Positions 49,806-60,164 are shown, counted from the first letter of the stretch. The stretch is 64,000 nucleotides of DNA from Glycomyces lechevalierae (GCF_027622945.1 NZ_JAPZVQ010000004.1:186001-250000), one strand, 5' to 3'. Notes: generated by a model from the letters alone, not told the origin. Translations and numbers: made by a program.

Positions 49806-51388
49806 AACGCCGCAAAGGCACGAGTGACAGCCTGGTGACGAAGGCGGGCGGCGAGCTCGACGACCGCTTCAAGCTCGCGCTCCCCGCCCGGATCCTGTTC
49901 AACAAGGTCTTCCCGGACCACTGGTCCTTCCTCCTGGGCGAGATCGCGCTGTTCTCGTTCATCCTGCTGCTGCTCTCGGGCACGTTCCTGGCGCTGTTCT
50001 TCGAGCCGTCGATGGTCGAGGTGACCTACAAGGGCGTGTACGTGCCGCTGCAGGGCGTCGAGATGTCGCAGGCCTACGCCTCGGCCCTGGACCTCTCGTT
50101 CGAGGTGCGCGGCGGCCTGTTCATGCGCCAGATGCACCACTGGTCGACGCTGCTGTTCATGGCCTCGATCCTGATCCACATGCTCCGGATCTTCTTCACC
50201 GGCGCGTTCCGCGCGCCGCGTGAGACGAACTGGATGATCGGCATCGTGCTGTTCTGGCTCGGCTTCTTCGAGGGCTTCTTCGGCTACTCGCTGCCGGACG
50301 ACGGCCTCTCGGGCACGGGCCTGCGCATCATGGAGGGCATGACCGAGTCGATCCCGTTCATCGGTCCCTGGGCCTCGGCCGCGCTGTTCGGCGGCCAGTT
50401 CCCGGGCACGAGCGTGATCTCGATGCTCTACATCATCCACGTGTTCGTGTTCCCGCTGCTCATCCTGGCGCTCATCACGGTCCACATCGGTCTCGTGTTC
50501 GCCCAGAAGCACACGCAGTGGCCCGGACCGGGCCGCACCGAGCACAACGTGGTCGGCTTCCGGATGTTCCCGAACTACGTCATGAAGCAGATCGGCTTCA
50601 TGCTGTTCATCTGGGGCGTCCTCGGCGCGATGGCGGGCCTGTTCCAGATCAACCCGATCTGGCTCTTCGGCCCGTACGAGGTCTCGGTCGTGTCGTCGGC
50701 TTCGCAGCCCGACTTCTACGTCATGTACCTCGACGGCCTGATCCGCCTGTTCCCCGCGTGGGAGCTGCGCTTCCCGCCGTACTTCACGCTGCCGCCGGTG
50801 TTCTGGCCGGGCATCGTGGGCATGGGCCTCTCCGTCATGCTGCCGCTGCTGTACCCGGCGCTGGAGCGGCGGTTCGCCAAGGACCGCGGCCACCACAACC
50901 TGCTGCAGCGCCCGCGTGACAACGCCGGCCGCACCAGCCTGGGCGTCATGGTCGTGGTCTTCTGGATCATCGGCGTGATCTCCGGCGGCAACGACGTGTT
51001 CGCCGAGAAGTTCGACATCAGCCTGAACGCCATGACCTGGGCCGGCCGCATCGGCCTGGTGGTCCTGCCGATCATCGCGTACTACGTGACGTACCGGATC
51101 TGCCTGGGCCTGCAGCAGCACGACCGCGAGGTCCTGGCGCACGGCCTGGAGACGGGCATCCTGATGCGCGACCCGAACGGCCGCTTCTACGAGGTGCACC
51201 AGCCGCTGGCCGAGCCGGACGAGCACGGCCACACCGAGCTGGAGTACAACGGCTGGGTGGTGCCGAAGAAGATGAACCGCATCGGCGCGCTGCCGCCCGC
51301 CGACAAGGGCTTCTTCAAGTCGATCGAGGAGCCGTCCGAGGACGGCCGCGCCGAGCGGCGCGACGAGATCGAGTCGGGCAAGCACTAA
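49802..51388 (+). CDS. qcrB: Cytochrome bc1 complex cytochrome b subunit
   Basis: This 528-residue membrane protein has a family-typical N-terminal half with the haem-binding region MRQMHHWSTLLFMASILIHMLR and a second histidine pair in YIIHVFVFPLLILALITVHIGL. The extended C-terminal tail after the last helix is characteristic of actinobacteria. It is the quinol-oxidising core of the bc1-aa3 supercomplex. A very stable hairpin ends the operon. Confidence 0.97.
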   Translation: MKRRKGTSDSLVTKAGGELDDRFKLALPARILFNKVFPDHWSFLLGEIALFSFILLLLSGTFLALFFEPSMVEVTYKGVYVPLQGVEMSQAYASALDLSFEVRGGLFMRQMHHWSTLLFMASILIHMLRIFFTGAFRAPRETNWMIGIVLFWLGFFEGFFGYSLPDDGLSGTGLRIMEGMTESIPFIGPWASAALFGGQFPGTSVISMLYIIHVFVFPLLILALITVHIGLVFAQKHTQWPGPGRTEHNVVGFRMFPNYVMKQIGFMLFIWGVLGAMAGLFQINPIWLFGPYEVSVVSSASQPDFYVMYLDGLIRLFPAWELRFPPYFTLPPVFWPGIVGMGLSVMLPLLYPALERRFAKDRGHHNLLQRPRDNAGRTSLGVMVVVFWIIGVISGGNDVFAEKFDISLNAMTWAGRIGLVVLPIIAYYVTYRICLGLQQHDREVLAHGLETGILMRDPNGRFYEVHQPLAEPDEHGHTELEYNGWVVPKKMNRIGALPPADKGFFKSIEEPSEDGRAERRDEIESGKH

Positions 51389-51398
51389 GCGAGACAAG

Positions 51399-51436
51399 GA
51401 GAGCGGGGCCGCACCGGAAGGTGCGGCCCCGCTCTC
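51399..51436. terminator. Terminator between qcrB and the convergent rel gene
   Basis: A perfect 17-bp stem (GAGAGCGGGGCCGCACC / GGTGCGGCCCCGCTCTC) has a GGAA tetraloop. Confidence 0.9.
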
Positions 51437-51449
51437 GCTTCGACTGGGT

Positions 51450-53177
51450 TCAGAAGCGGTCGACGGTGGTGATGAGCTTCTCGGCGAGCTCGTCCGGGTC
51501 GAGCTTCTCGCGGGCGAGCGCGAGGTAGAGCGAATCGAGGTCCGGGAAGCCCAGAGAGGACGCCACACCGTGGAGTGGTTGTTCCCCTGAGAGTCCGCGC
51601 CCGCGGGCGATCAGCGACCGCCACAGGCGGTTCTTTCCGGCTTTCAGTTCGTCCTCGAAGCGCTGCATCGGGATGACGGGGAGCTCGCCGGTGGAGTCGA
51701 GGTCCTCGATGGCGCCGAACCAGTCGTTGATGTGGAGCTGCGCCTCCGGGGTCTTGGCGTGCTCGAGCCACTGCTTCGAGGGGCCGTAGGGCTGCTCGTT
51801 GGTGAGGACGAGTTCGACGGTGTCGCCGTCGCGCAGGGGGCGGGCGAGCGGGGCGATCTCGCCGTTGACGTAGGCGGCGATGAGGCGGTGGCCCTTGGAG
51901 GGGCCGGAGCAGTAGGCGACGTCGACGGGGGTGGAGGCCTTGGGGACGACGATCTGCGCGCCGTCGCGGGTGAAGACGAGGATGTCCTGGTCGGCGAGGT
52001 CGCAGCGGAGGGAGTCGAGGAACTGGCCGGAGTCGGCGACCTCGTTCTGCCAGTCGAGGAGCCGCTGCAGCCAGGGGAGCTGGATGTCGACGGGGTTGGC
52101 GCCGGACTGGCGCAGGCCCGCGACGATGCCGACCTCGGCGGTCTCGTGCATCTCCTTGGTGCGGATGAGGAACTCGATCGGGGTGCCGCCGGGTCCGGCG
52201 ACCGCGGTGTGGATCGACTGGTACAGGTTGAACTTCTTGGCGGCGATGAGGTCCCGGAACTTGCCGCCGATGGGCTTCCAGAGCTTGTGGATCGCGCCGA
52301 GCGCCGCGTAGCAGTCGGTGGCGGGGCCGTCGACGACGATGACGAGGCGCGGCGGGTCGGCCGGGCCGGTGCCTGGATGCTTCTGCATCTCGCGGTAGAT
52401 CGAGTACGGGTGCCGGGGCCGGTCGAGGAGGCGCGCGGCCACTTTGAACTCGCGCAGGGCGCGGCGGACCTGGGGGGCGATGACGGCGACCTGGCGGTTG
52501 CGGTCGCTGTCCGAGCCGAGGTGCTCGTGGATGCGCTGGAAGACCTCGGGCTCGAGGGTCTCGAGGACGATGTCCTCGAGTTCGCGCTTGATGACGTACA
52601 GGCCGAGGCGGTCGGCGAGGGGGATGAGGACGTCCTTGGTGGCCTCGGCGATGCGGATCTGGCTGGGGCGCTTCTTGAACTTGATGGTCCGCATGTTGTG
52701 GAGGCGGTCGGCGAGCTTGATGACCATGACGCGGATGTCGCGGCCGGCGGTGAGCACGAGCTTGCGGAACGTCTCGGCCTCGGCGGCGGACCCGAGGTGG
52801 ATCTTGTCGAGCTTGGTGACGCCGTCGACCATCACGGCGATCTCGTCGCCGAAGTCGCCGCGGAGGGCTTCGAGGGAGTAGCTGGTGTCCTCGACGGTGT
52901 CGTGGAGGAGGCCCGCGGCGATGGTGGCGGTGTCGACGCCGAGGTCGGCGAGGATCGTGGAGACCGCGATGGGGTGGGTGATGTAGGGCTCGCCGGAGCG
53001 CCGGGCCTGGCCGCGGTGCATCTGCTCGGCGATGCGGTAGGCGCGGCGCACGAGGAGCATGTCGGGCTGCTCGTAGTTCTGGCGGTGGGCCGCTTCGAGC
53101 TCCGCCACTTTTCCGGCGAGGTCCCACGGGTCGTCAGGTTTGGCAGACCGAGTAGCCGAAAGCAATGCGCGCAACAT
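51450..53177 (-). CDS. RelA/SpoT homologue with HD hydrolase and altered synthetase region
   Basis: This 575-residue protein starts at ATG 53177 after GGAGG; TAGAAT (53207-53212) is a likely -10. The HD (p)ppGpp hydrolase domain is intact: H68, H92-D93, E96-D97 and D157 (KLADRLHNMRT). In the synthetase region the GRPKHxYSIYxKM motif is modified to RPRHPYSIYREM, and the following stretch with the catalytic Asp of the YDLIAIR segment appears to be missing, although NLYQSIHT and IEFLIRTKEMHETAEVGI remain. A TGS-like domain follows (ILVFTRDGAQIVVPKASTPVD); an ACT domain is absent. It is likely a second RSH with mainly hydrolase activity; the main Rel would be elsewhere. Confidence 0.85.
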   Translation of the reverse strand: MLRALLSATRSAKPDDPWDLAGKVAELEAAHRQNYEQPDMLLVRRAYRIAEQMHRGQARRSGEPYITHPIAVSTILADLGVDTATIAAGLLHDTVEDTSYSLEALRGDFGDEIAVMVDGVTKLDKIHLGSAAEAETFRKLVLTAGRDIRVMVIKLADRLHNMRTIKFKKRPSQIRIAEATKDVLIPLADRLGLYVIKRELEDIVLETLEPEVFQRIHEHLGSDSDRNRQVAVIAPQVRRALREFKVAARLLDRPRHPYSIYREMQKHPGTGPADPPRLVIVVDGPATDCYAALGAIHKLWKPIGGKFRDLIAAKKFNLYQSIHTAVAGPGGTPIEFLIRTKEMHETAEVGIVAGLRQSGANPVDIQLPWLQRLLDWQNEVADSGQFLDSLRCDLADQDILVFTRDGAQIVVPKASTPVDVAYCSGPSKGHRLIAAYVNGEIAPLARPLRDGDTVELVLTNEQPYGPSKQWLEHAKTPEAQLHINDWFGAIEDLDSTGELPVIPMQRFEDELKAGKNRLWRSLIARGRGLSGEQPLHGVASSLGFPDLDSLYLALAREKLDPDELAEKLITTVDRF

Positions 53178-53585
53178 GAAAGCCTCCGATGCCCAAGGTT
53201 GACCGCATTCTAGATGTACAACGATTCCTGGAGAGAATCGACACTAGACACTGTCGGATTTCGGCGGGGCCGCCGCGATCGGCGGATGACACAGCGTACC
53301 CGCGCGGGCCGGTCCGGGGAGACTCCAAGCGCCGCAAATGAATGCGAGACGACTCACGTCCGATTCGCCGGTTTGGGGGAGTCCCGGTGGCTGGCACGGT
53401 GGGTGTCGTTGGGACAGCGGAGGGTTCGCGGTCGTGTCCCATGATGTGGAAGGTTCGGCGCCCCCGGGGTCGGGTGTGTCGGCGCGGAGCCGCCCCCGGT
53501 TTCGATGGTGCCGGATGAGTGTGACAGGGCGCCGAACACGAGAGCGGTTCGGGCATGCGGGGTGTGGCGAGATGCCGGTGGGCGG
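53178..53585 (-). other. Intergenic region between the DEDD/UvrC-like and rel genes
   Basis: It contains the rel promoter (TAGAAT, 53207-53212) and, beyond it, about 350 nt of GC-rich sequence with no convincing gene or hairpin. Open frames here have no ribosome-binding site or recognisable product. Confidence 0.5.
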
Positions 53586-55325
53586 TCAGCGTTCGCCGTT
53601 GGCGCGGCGCCACGGGGACGGGTCGTGGGGGATCGCGCCGTTCCAGCGTTCGGCGCCGTCGAGGCGGCTGGCCCAGGCGTGCTCGACCATGACGAGCCGG
53701 ACGTCGGGGCGGCCGAGCCATTCGAGGAGGAGGCGGGTCTCGGCGGCGTGCGCGGCGTCGGTGACGTCGTCGACGGGGGCGACGACGCGGGCGGTCTCGC
53801 GTAGTTTCGCGATGTGCGGCATCGGGTCCGCGCGGGGCGGCGTGCGGGCGGCCCCGGCGAGCAGGCCGTGGCGGATCACGGCGATCTCCCAGCCGCCGCC
53901 CTTGGCCCGGCCCGCCGCGACGATCTCCCCGGCCGCCACGAGGCTCCTGGTGCGGTGCGTTGCGGCGGCCAGTTGCAGGTACGCCCCGAGCTCGTCGCGC
54001 TTCTCGGCGGCGGTCTCGAACCGCTCGGCCTCCGCGAGCTCGGTCAGGCGCTCGCCCACGGCCGCGGCGACCGGGGCCGGGTCGCCGTCCATGGCGCGGG
54101 CGGCGCGCTCGGCGATCGCCGCGTACTCCTCGACGCTCACGCTGTGGCGGCACGGTTCCGCGCACCTGCCGATCTCGCCGAGCACGCACGAGGGCGACAT
54201 CCGCTTGGGGGACAAGCGGGTCCGGCAGGACCGGATCGGCAGGGCCGCCTCGATCGCGCCGATCGCGGCCTGCGCCTGCGACCCGGAGGTCGGGCCGAGG
54301 CGCGGGACGCCGGGGCCGGGCGGGTTGCGGGAGATCTGGAGTCGCGGGTACGGCTCGTCGGTGAGGCGCACCCACGAGCGGTGCTCGGGGAACTTCGCGG
54401 CCCGGTTGTAGGGCGGCTTGCCGCCGGAGATGAGTCGCAGCTCGGCCACGCCGGCCTCGAGCCGGTGGGCGCACTCGACGACCTCGACGCGTTCGGCGGA
54501 GGCGAGCATGTCGCGCAGCCGCCGCCGCTGCTCGGCGGCCGAGAAGTAGCTGCGGACGCGGGCGGCGACGTCCACGGACACGCCGATGTAGAGCGCCCGG
54601 TCGTCCGCGTCGCGGAAGATGTAGACCCCGGGGGCGTGCGGGAGGCCGTCCGCGAGGTGTCGCTTGCGGCGTTGCAGCTCAGAGGGAATGGCGCGGCAGA
54701 ACTCGACGAGTTCGGCGTCCGTGGTGACGCCGTGCCCGGAGGCGCGCTCGATGAGGCCGTGCAGCACGGTGACCGTGGCGCGGGCGTCGTCCAGGGCCCG
54801 GTGGTTCGGGGTCACCGGGGAGCCGAAGAGCCGCGCGAGGGTGCCGAGGCGGCGGTTGGGGACCTCGCTCTTGTCGGTGAGGCGCCGGGCCAGGACCACG
54901 GTGTCGATCACGGGCGGGCGGGGCCAGCGCGTGTCGGTGAGCTCGCAGGCGTGGCGCAGGAACCCGATGTCGAAGCCGGCGTTGTGGGCGACGAGCGTGC
55001 AGCCGCGCGCGAACTCGAGGAACGCGGGGAGGACCGCCTCGATGCCGGGGGCGTCCGCGACCATCTCGTCGGTGATGCCCGTGAGGCGGGTGACGCGCGG
55101 GTCGATGGACTCGCCGGGGTTGACGAGGGTCCCGAACTCGCCGACGACCTCGCCGCCCTTGACCTTGACGGCGCCGATCTCGGTGATGCCGCAGGCGTCG
55201 GCCGCGAGACCGGTGGTCTCGAGGTCGACGACGCAGAACACGACCTCGGACAGCGGGGTCCCCAGGCTGTCGAGGGTCGGCTGGGTGAAGCCCGTGTCGC
55301 TCTCGGCTGGCCCGCTTCTGTACAT
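53586..55325 (-). CDS. DEDDh exonuclease fused to a UvrC-like GIY-YIG domain
   Basis: This protein has 579 residues from ATG 55325; TAGGGT 7 nt upstream suggests a leaderless mRNA. The N-terminal 190 residues form a DnaQ-type 3'-5' exonuclease: VVDLETTG (D, E), VAHNAGFDIGFL (D) and NHRALDDARAT (H, D). Next comes a GIY-YIG domain (APGVYIFRDADDRALYIGVS...) as in UvrC, then an UvrC-like cysteine region (CVLGEIGRCAEPC). This is the actinobacterial Rv2191-type protein, found near the ctaE-qcr locus in other actinobacteria. It is probably a DNA-repair nuclease. Confidence 0.9.
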   Translation of the reverse strand: MYRSGPAESDTGFTQPTLDSLGTPLSEVVFCVVDLETTGLAADACGITEIGAVKVKGGEVVGEFGTLVNPGESIDPRVTRLTGITDEMVADAPGIEAVLPAFLEFARGCTLVAHNAGFDIGFLRHACELTDTRWPRPPVIDTVVLARRLTDKSEVPNRRLGTLARLFGSPVTPNHRALDDARATVTVLHGLIERASGHGVTTDAELVEFCRAIPSELQRRKRHLADGLPHAPGVYIFRDADDRALYIGVSVDVAARVRSYFSAAEQRRRLRDMLASAERVEVVECAHRLEAGVAELRLISGGKPPYNRAAKFPEHRSWVRLTDEPYPRLQISRNPPGPGVPRLGPTSGSQAQAAIGAIEAALPIRSCRTRLSPKRMSPSCVLGEIGRCAEPCRHSVSVEEYAAIAERAARAMDGDPAPVAAAVGERLTELAEAERFETAAEKRDELGAYLQLAAATHRTRSLVAAGEIVAAGRAKGGGWEIAVIRHGLLAGAARTPPRADPMPHIAKLRETARVVAPVDDVTDAAHAAETRLLLEWLGRPDVRLVMVEHAWASRLDGAERWNGAIPHDPSPWRRANGER

Positions 55326-55335
55326 GTACGCCACC

Positions 55336-57696
55336 CTAAGGGCGACCTGTGACAGACCGATCCCTGCGGCTGTTCGAACGTCGCGGACGCCGCACCGCCG
55401 CGCGCACCCGGTCCGTGGCGCGGGCCGAGCGGCGCGCGAGGCGGGAGGTCTCCTCGGCGCGCCTGGCGGTGAGCTTGAGGAGCAGCGACGCGGGCCAGAG
55501 CATGGCCTGGTAGCGGCGGCGCGTCTCGGCGTTCTTGTCCAGTTCGGAGTGCAGGTCGCGCACCGCGTCCGCGAGCCCGGCGGTGTCCGCGCCGTGCGGG
55601 GAGTAGCGGTGGCGGGCCATGGCCGAGCCGAGGGCGTTCGCGGCGTCGCGCGCGCCGGGCGCGGCCTGGCCGAGGACTCCGGCGGCCTGTCTCGGGGTGA
55701 GCGAGTCGCTCAGGCCCACACCGTAGTCGAGGGCGAGGTCGAGCACCTCGTCCCACGCGGTCTTGGCGGTGAGGCGGGCCGGGTCGAGGCGGCGGCGGCG
55801 CAGCAGCCCGCGCCACACGGCCGGTATGAACGGGACGACGACGAGGACCAGGAGGAGCAGCCAGGCCGGGTTGAAGCCGCTGCCGCCGTCCGAGCCGCCG
55901 TCGGCGGCCTGCGCGGTGAGGCCGTCGGTGGGCTGGTCGGCGCCTTCGGACGGGGCGCCCTCGGCGGTGGCGGGACCGTCGCTGGGGGAGCCGCTGGGGG
56001 CGGTGCTCGCGCCGGGCTCGGTGGTCGGCTCGTCCTCGGGCTGCGGTTCGGTGGCCCACGGGAAGGAGACGGAGCCGGGCACGCCGGCGGACGGGGTCGG
56101 GTCGTAGGTGACCCAGCCCGGTCCTTCGTAGTAGACCTCGACCCACGCGTGGTAGTCGTGGCTGGTGAGCACCCAGTCCTCGCCGTCGCGCGAGCCCTGG
56201 GAGAGGCCCACGACGACGCGGGCGGGCACGTCGGCCTCGCGCAGCATCCACGCCATCGCGGCCGCGTACTGCTGGCAGTAGCCTTCCTTCGTCTCGAGGA
56301 AGTCGAGGATGGCCTCGTCGTTGCCCGCGTCGGCGGTCTCGAGCGTGTAGCGGAAGCCGTTGCTCACGGACAGGTAGTCGAGGACGGCGAGGACCTTCTC
56401 GTGCACTGTGGACGCGCCGCCGAGCGCGTCGTCGACGATGGCGGTCAGCTCGGGCACGTCGGGGTGGCGGGTGTTCTCCTCCCACCGCTCGTCGTCGGGG
56501 TCCATGCCGCCGGCGTCGGCGAGGGTCGCGGCGTCGTACACCGGGTCGTCGTAGGAGAACGAGTACGAGTCGACCTCGCTCATGTCGGAGCCGTCGCCGA
56601 CGACGACGCCGGTGTCCTCGTCGAGGCTCCAGTCGCCGTCGATGTCGAAGCCGCTGCTCGGGTTGCCGTAGACGGGCACGACGGGCGCTTCGAGGGCGAG
56701 GTTCTCGATCGTCGCGGTGTACACGTCGGTGCCGCCGCCCCCGTCGAGGTCGTCGAGCGAGGCGCCGCCCTCGTAGTCGTCGGGGCCGAAGCCGTCCGAG
56801 GTGAGCTCGTCGAGGACGTGCATCTTCAGGTAGCGCGGGTTCGGGTCGTCGGTGGTGACGCGCAGGACGTCGACCGCCTCGGGCCGGTTGAGCGCGCCGG
56901 AGAGGTTCGCCCACGGGTTGACGTCGCCGAGCCCGGCGTCCGTGCCGCCCCGGAAGTCCTCGGCGACACGGTCGATGAACCCGGAGGTGTTGGTGGGCAC
57001 CACGGTGAGGGCCATGAGGGTGACGAGGATGAACCCGGCCGCCGACCAGCGGGCGGTGCGCGCCATGGGGGAGGGGAACCGCTGCGACACGAGCTGGCCC
57101 GCGCCCGTGAAGCGGTGCCCGAACGCGGAGACGCGCCGCAGGTTGTCGTCCGCGAGGAGCCACAGGTACGAGACGGCCGGGAGGATGAACCAGAACCAGG
57201 CCGTCGCGTCCGGCGCGACCGACACCGGCACGAGGTACATGGTGAGGAGCGTGAGCCCCGCGAGCGCGGGGGTGCGCAGGCCCACGACGAACATGTCGTG
57301 GAGGATCGCGACGAGCCCGATCCCGAAGAGCGTCAGGAAGAGGATGCCGCCGTCCGGGGTCACCGGAGGCGCCTCGCGGACGATCGCGGAGGTGCCCTCC
57401 CCGGCGAGGAACGCGAAGTGCACGAACGTGTCCGGCGTCGGGATGACGAACAGCAGCGCGGTGCCGTCGCCGAACCCCGCGGTGAGGACGACGAGGAGCC
57501 CGGCGCACATGGCGAGGGTCTGCAGGCCCTGCCCGCGCCCGGCCGCGCGCAGGAGCGACCCGGTCGTGGCGATCACCGTGATGGTGAGCAGCACCGGCAC
57601 GGTCCAGCCGAGGCCTTCGAAGACGCCGATGAGCGGCGTCAGCGTCAAGGCCAGGGTGGCCGCCGCGACCATCGTGGCGTGCCGCTGTCCGTTCAT
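55336..57696 (-). CDS. Transglutaminase-like membrane protein (TgpA/DUF3488 type)
   Basis: This protein has 786 residues from ATG 57696, overlapping the stop of the DUF58 gene (ATGA). Several membrane helices in the N-terminal 230 residues are followed by an extracytoplasmic transglutaminase core: Cys in KEGYCQQYAAAMAWM, His in SHDYHAWVEVYYEG, Asp in WVTYDPTPS. A Pro/Thr/Ser/Glu-rich linker, another helix and a cytosolic DUF4129-like tail follow. Operons of MoxR, DUF58 and transglutaminase genes are common in actinobacteria; the substrate is not known. Confidence 0.92.
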   Translation of the reverse strand: MNGQRHATMVAAATLALTLTPLIGVFEGLGWTVPVLLTITVIATTGSLLRAAGRGQGLQTLAMCAGLLVVLTAGFGDGTALLFVIPTPDTFVHFAFLAGEGTSAIVREAPPVTPDGGILFLTLFGIGLVAILHDMFVVGLRTPALAGLTLLTMYLVPVSVAPDATAWFWFILPAVSYLWLLADDNLRRVSAFGHRFTGAGQLVSQRFPSPMARTARWSAAGFILVTLMALTVVPTNTSGFIDRVAEDFRGGTDAGLGDVNPWANLSGALNRPEAVDVLRVTTDDPNPRYLKMHVLDELTSDGFGPDDYEGGASLDDLDGGGGTDVYTATIENLALEAPVVPVYGNPSSGFDIDGDWSLDEDTGVVVGDGSDMSEVDSYSFSYDDPVYDAATLADAGGMDPDDERWEENTRHPDVPELTAIVDDALGGASTVHEKVLAVLDYLSVSNGFRYTLETADAGNDEAILDFLETKEGYCQQYAAAMAWMLREADVPARVVVGLSQGSRDGEDWVLTSHDYHAWVEVYYEGPGWVTYDPTPSAGVPGSVSFPWATEPQPEDEPTTEPGASTAPSGSPSDGPATAEGAPSEGADQPTDGLTAQAADGGSDGGSGFNPAWLLLLVLVVVPFIPAVWRGLLRRRRLDPARLTAKTAWDEVLDLALDYGVGLSDSLTPRQAAGVLGQAAPGARDAANALGSAMARHRYSPHGADTAGLADAVRDLHSELDKNAETRRRYQAMLWPASLLLKLTARRAEETSRLARRSARATDRVRAAVRRPRRSNSRRDRSVTGRP

Positions 57697-58937
57697 GCGA
57701 GAGTCCTCCACGCGCCCAAGCGGGTCCACACCCGGCGCAGCTCCGTCCCGGCGACCACCGGGATCACCTGCCAGCCTGCGTTCGTCAGGGCCGAGACTGC
57801 CGCGATGTGCTGCTCGGCGAACGCCTGCTCGCGCGGGTCCGTGCGGCTCGTGGCCGCCTTCGGGATCCACCGCACCGGGTCGACGACGAGCGCCGTGCAC
57901 GCCCCGCCGCGCTTGGCGAGCCGCCCCAGCGAGGCGGCCTCCTCCGGCGTCAGGTGCCCGAGGAACGCGACGATCCCCGAGACCGACCGCGACCGCTGCG
58001 CCTTCTCGACCAGATGCGCGATCGGCGCCTCGGGCGCGGCGGACACCGTCGCCAGGTACCGCATCGCCTGGCTGTAATCGCCTTGGCGGCATTCGAAGTC
58101 GCGGTGCGCGGTGATCAGCCACGGGTCGATGCCGTCCCGCGAGAGGCGCACCATCGCCGACGCGGCCGCGTCCACCATCCACTCGAAGCTCGAGCCCTCC
58201 CCGCGGTGCGCGCCGCGGCGCACGTCGAGCAGGATCGCCGCGTTGTTCTCCCACGGCTGCTCCTCGCGGCGCACCATGAGCTGCCCGCGGTGCGCGCTGG
58301 CCTTCCAGTGCACGCGCCGCATGTCGTCGCCGTGGCGGTACTCGCGCACGGCGATGTCGTCGTTGCCGGTGATCGCGACGGTGTGCGCCGCGGACTCCCC
58401 GGAGGACATCCCGGCCCCGCCGGGCAGCAGCAGGCTGCGCAGCGGCTGGATGCGCGGGGTCACGATCAGCTCGGTCGTCAGCGGGAACTCCTGCACGCAC
58501 ACGGCCAGCCCGAACGGGTCCGAGGTGCGCACCGTCAGCGGCCCCAGCTCGTACGCGCCGCGCGTGCCCGGCGTGATCGTGTAGTTCACGACGCTCCGCG
58601 CCCCCGGCGCCAGGCGCTCCAGGACGAGCCGCGGGCGGTTGCCGAGGCGGTACGGGATCCGGTCCTCGAGCATCAGGGCCGGCGGCCGGCCCCGGCCGGT
58701 GTTCTGGATGCCCAGGCGCACCTGCGTGGGCTGCCCGGCCTCGACCTGCGCCGGGTTCAGCACCCGGTTCGACTCCAGCGAGGGCCGCGCCCAGCGCAGC
58801 AGCAGGAGCCCGCCCAGCGGCGCGACCAGCGCCAGCAGCGCCGCCCGCAGCAGATCGCCCTCGCCCACAGCCAGGGCGACGAGGCCGACGACCACGCTCA
58901 CCGCCAGCAGCGTCTTGCCGCGCCCGGTGAGCTCCAC
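57693..58937 (-). CDS. DUF58 domain protein
   Basis: This 414-residue protein starts at GTG. Two N-terminal hydrophobic helices are followed by a soluble region and the DUF58 domain with EYRHGDDMRRVHWKASAHRGQLMVRREEQPWENNAAILLD, the family signature related to von Willebrand A folds. It usually works with the adjacent MoxR ATPase as a chaperone-type pair. The genes abut: 2 nt from moxR and 4-nt overlap with the transglutaminase gene. Confidence 0.94.
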   Translation of the reverse strand: MELTGRGKTLLAVSVVVGLVALAVGEGDLLRAALLALVAPLGGLLLLRWARPSLESNRVLNPAQVEAGQPTQVRLGIQNTGRGRPPALMLEDRIPYRLGNRPRLVLERLAPGARSVVNYTITPGTRGAYELGPLTVRTSDPFGLAVCVQEFPLTTELIVTPRIQPLRSLLLPGGAGMSSGESAAHTVAITGNDDIAVREYRHGDDMRRVHWKASAHRGQLMVRREEQPWENNAAILLDVRRGAHRGEGSSFEWMVDAAASAMVRLSRDGIDPWLITAHRDFECRQGDYSQAMRYLATVSAAPEAPIAHLVEKAQRSRSVSGIVAFLGHLTPEEAASLGRLAKRGGACTALVVDPVRWIPKAATSRTDPREQAFAEQHIAAVSALTNAGWQVIPVVAGTELRRVWTRLGAWRTLA

Positions 58938-58939
58938 GC

Positions 58940-59944
<1,005 letters not shown>

Positions 59945-60071
59945 TGGTCCTCCCGGGAAAGTCAGTGGATTGCGCGACCTGACACGCCGTCCCGCGTTAC
60001 GGTCGCCTGTCCGCCATCCTACTCGGACGCGCCCAGCGCCTATGTCACGCGCCACCGGACCCCGCCTCCGC

Positions 60072-60077
60072 TACACT
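60072..60077 (+). promoter_or_regulatory. -10 box of the leuS leader transcript
   Basis: TACACT lies 7 nt before the ATG of the leader peptide, so the transcript should begin at or next to that ATG. No clear -35 was found. Confidence 0.55.
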
Positions 60078-60084
60078 GGGTGGC

Positions 60085-60114
60085 ATGTCCCGGCGTTCCG
60101 CGCTCCTTAGATAG
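60085..60114 (+). CDS. Putative leuS leader peptide MSRRSALLR
   Basis: A nine-residue ORF, Met-Ser-Arg-Arg-Ser-Ala-Leu-Leu-Arg-stop, lies at the probable transcription start. The two adjacent leucine codons are CTC and CTT; CTT is rare here. The stop codon overlaps the first base of a 10-bp hairpin that precedes an intrinsic terminator. Short leader peptides with consecutive regulatory codons are the hallmark of ribosome-mediated attenuation. Leucine control of leuS would follow; this is inferred from structure. Confidence 0.55.
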   Translation: MSRRSALLR

Positions 60115-60164
60115 CCGTGTTGGAGAGAACCAGCACGGCCACCCCTGCATGCCAGGGGTTTTTT
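60114..60164 (+). terminator. leuS leader hairpin plus intrinsic terminator (attenuator)
   Basis: The first hairpin is GCCGTGTTGG-AGAGAA-CCAGCACGGC (60114-60139). It is directly followed by ACCCCTG-CATGC-CAGGGGT and a six-T run (60141-60164), a textbook intrinsic terminator 100 nt before leuS. Such a terminator inside a 5' leader should stop most transcripts unless regulated. No convincing antiterminator pairing was found; GCCGT and TTGG of the first arm can pair with CCAATTTACGGC at 60175-60186. Confidence 0.75.

Noticed and set aside
53214..53444. A plus-strand ORF in the gap between the rel and exonuclease genes
   Set aside because: It begins in the rel promoter region, has no ribosome-binding site and encodes an Arg/Gly-rich, featureless product.
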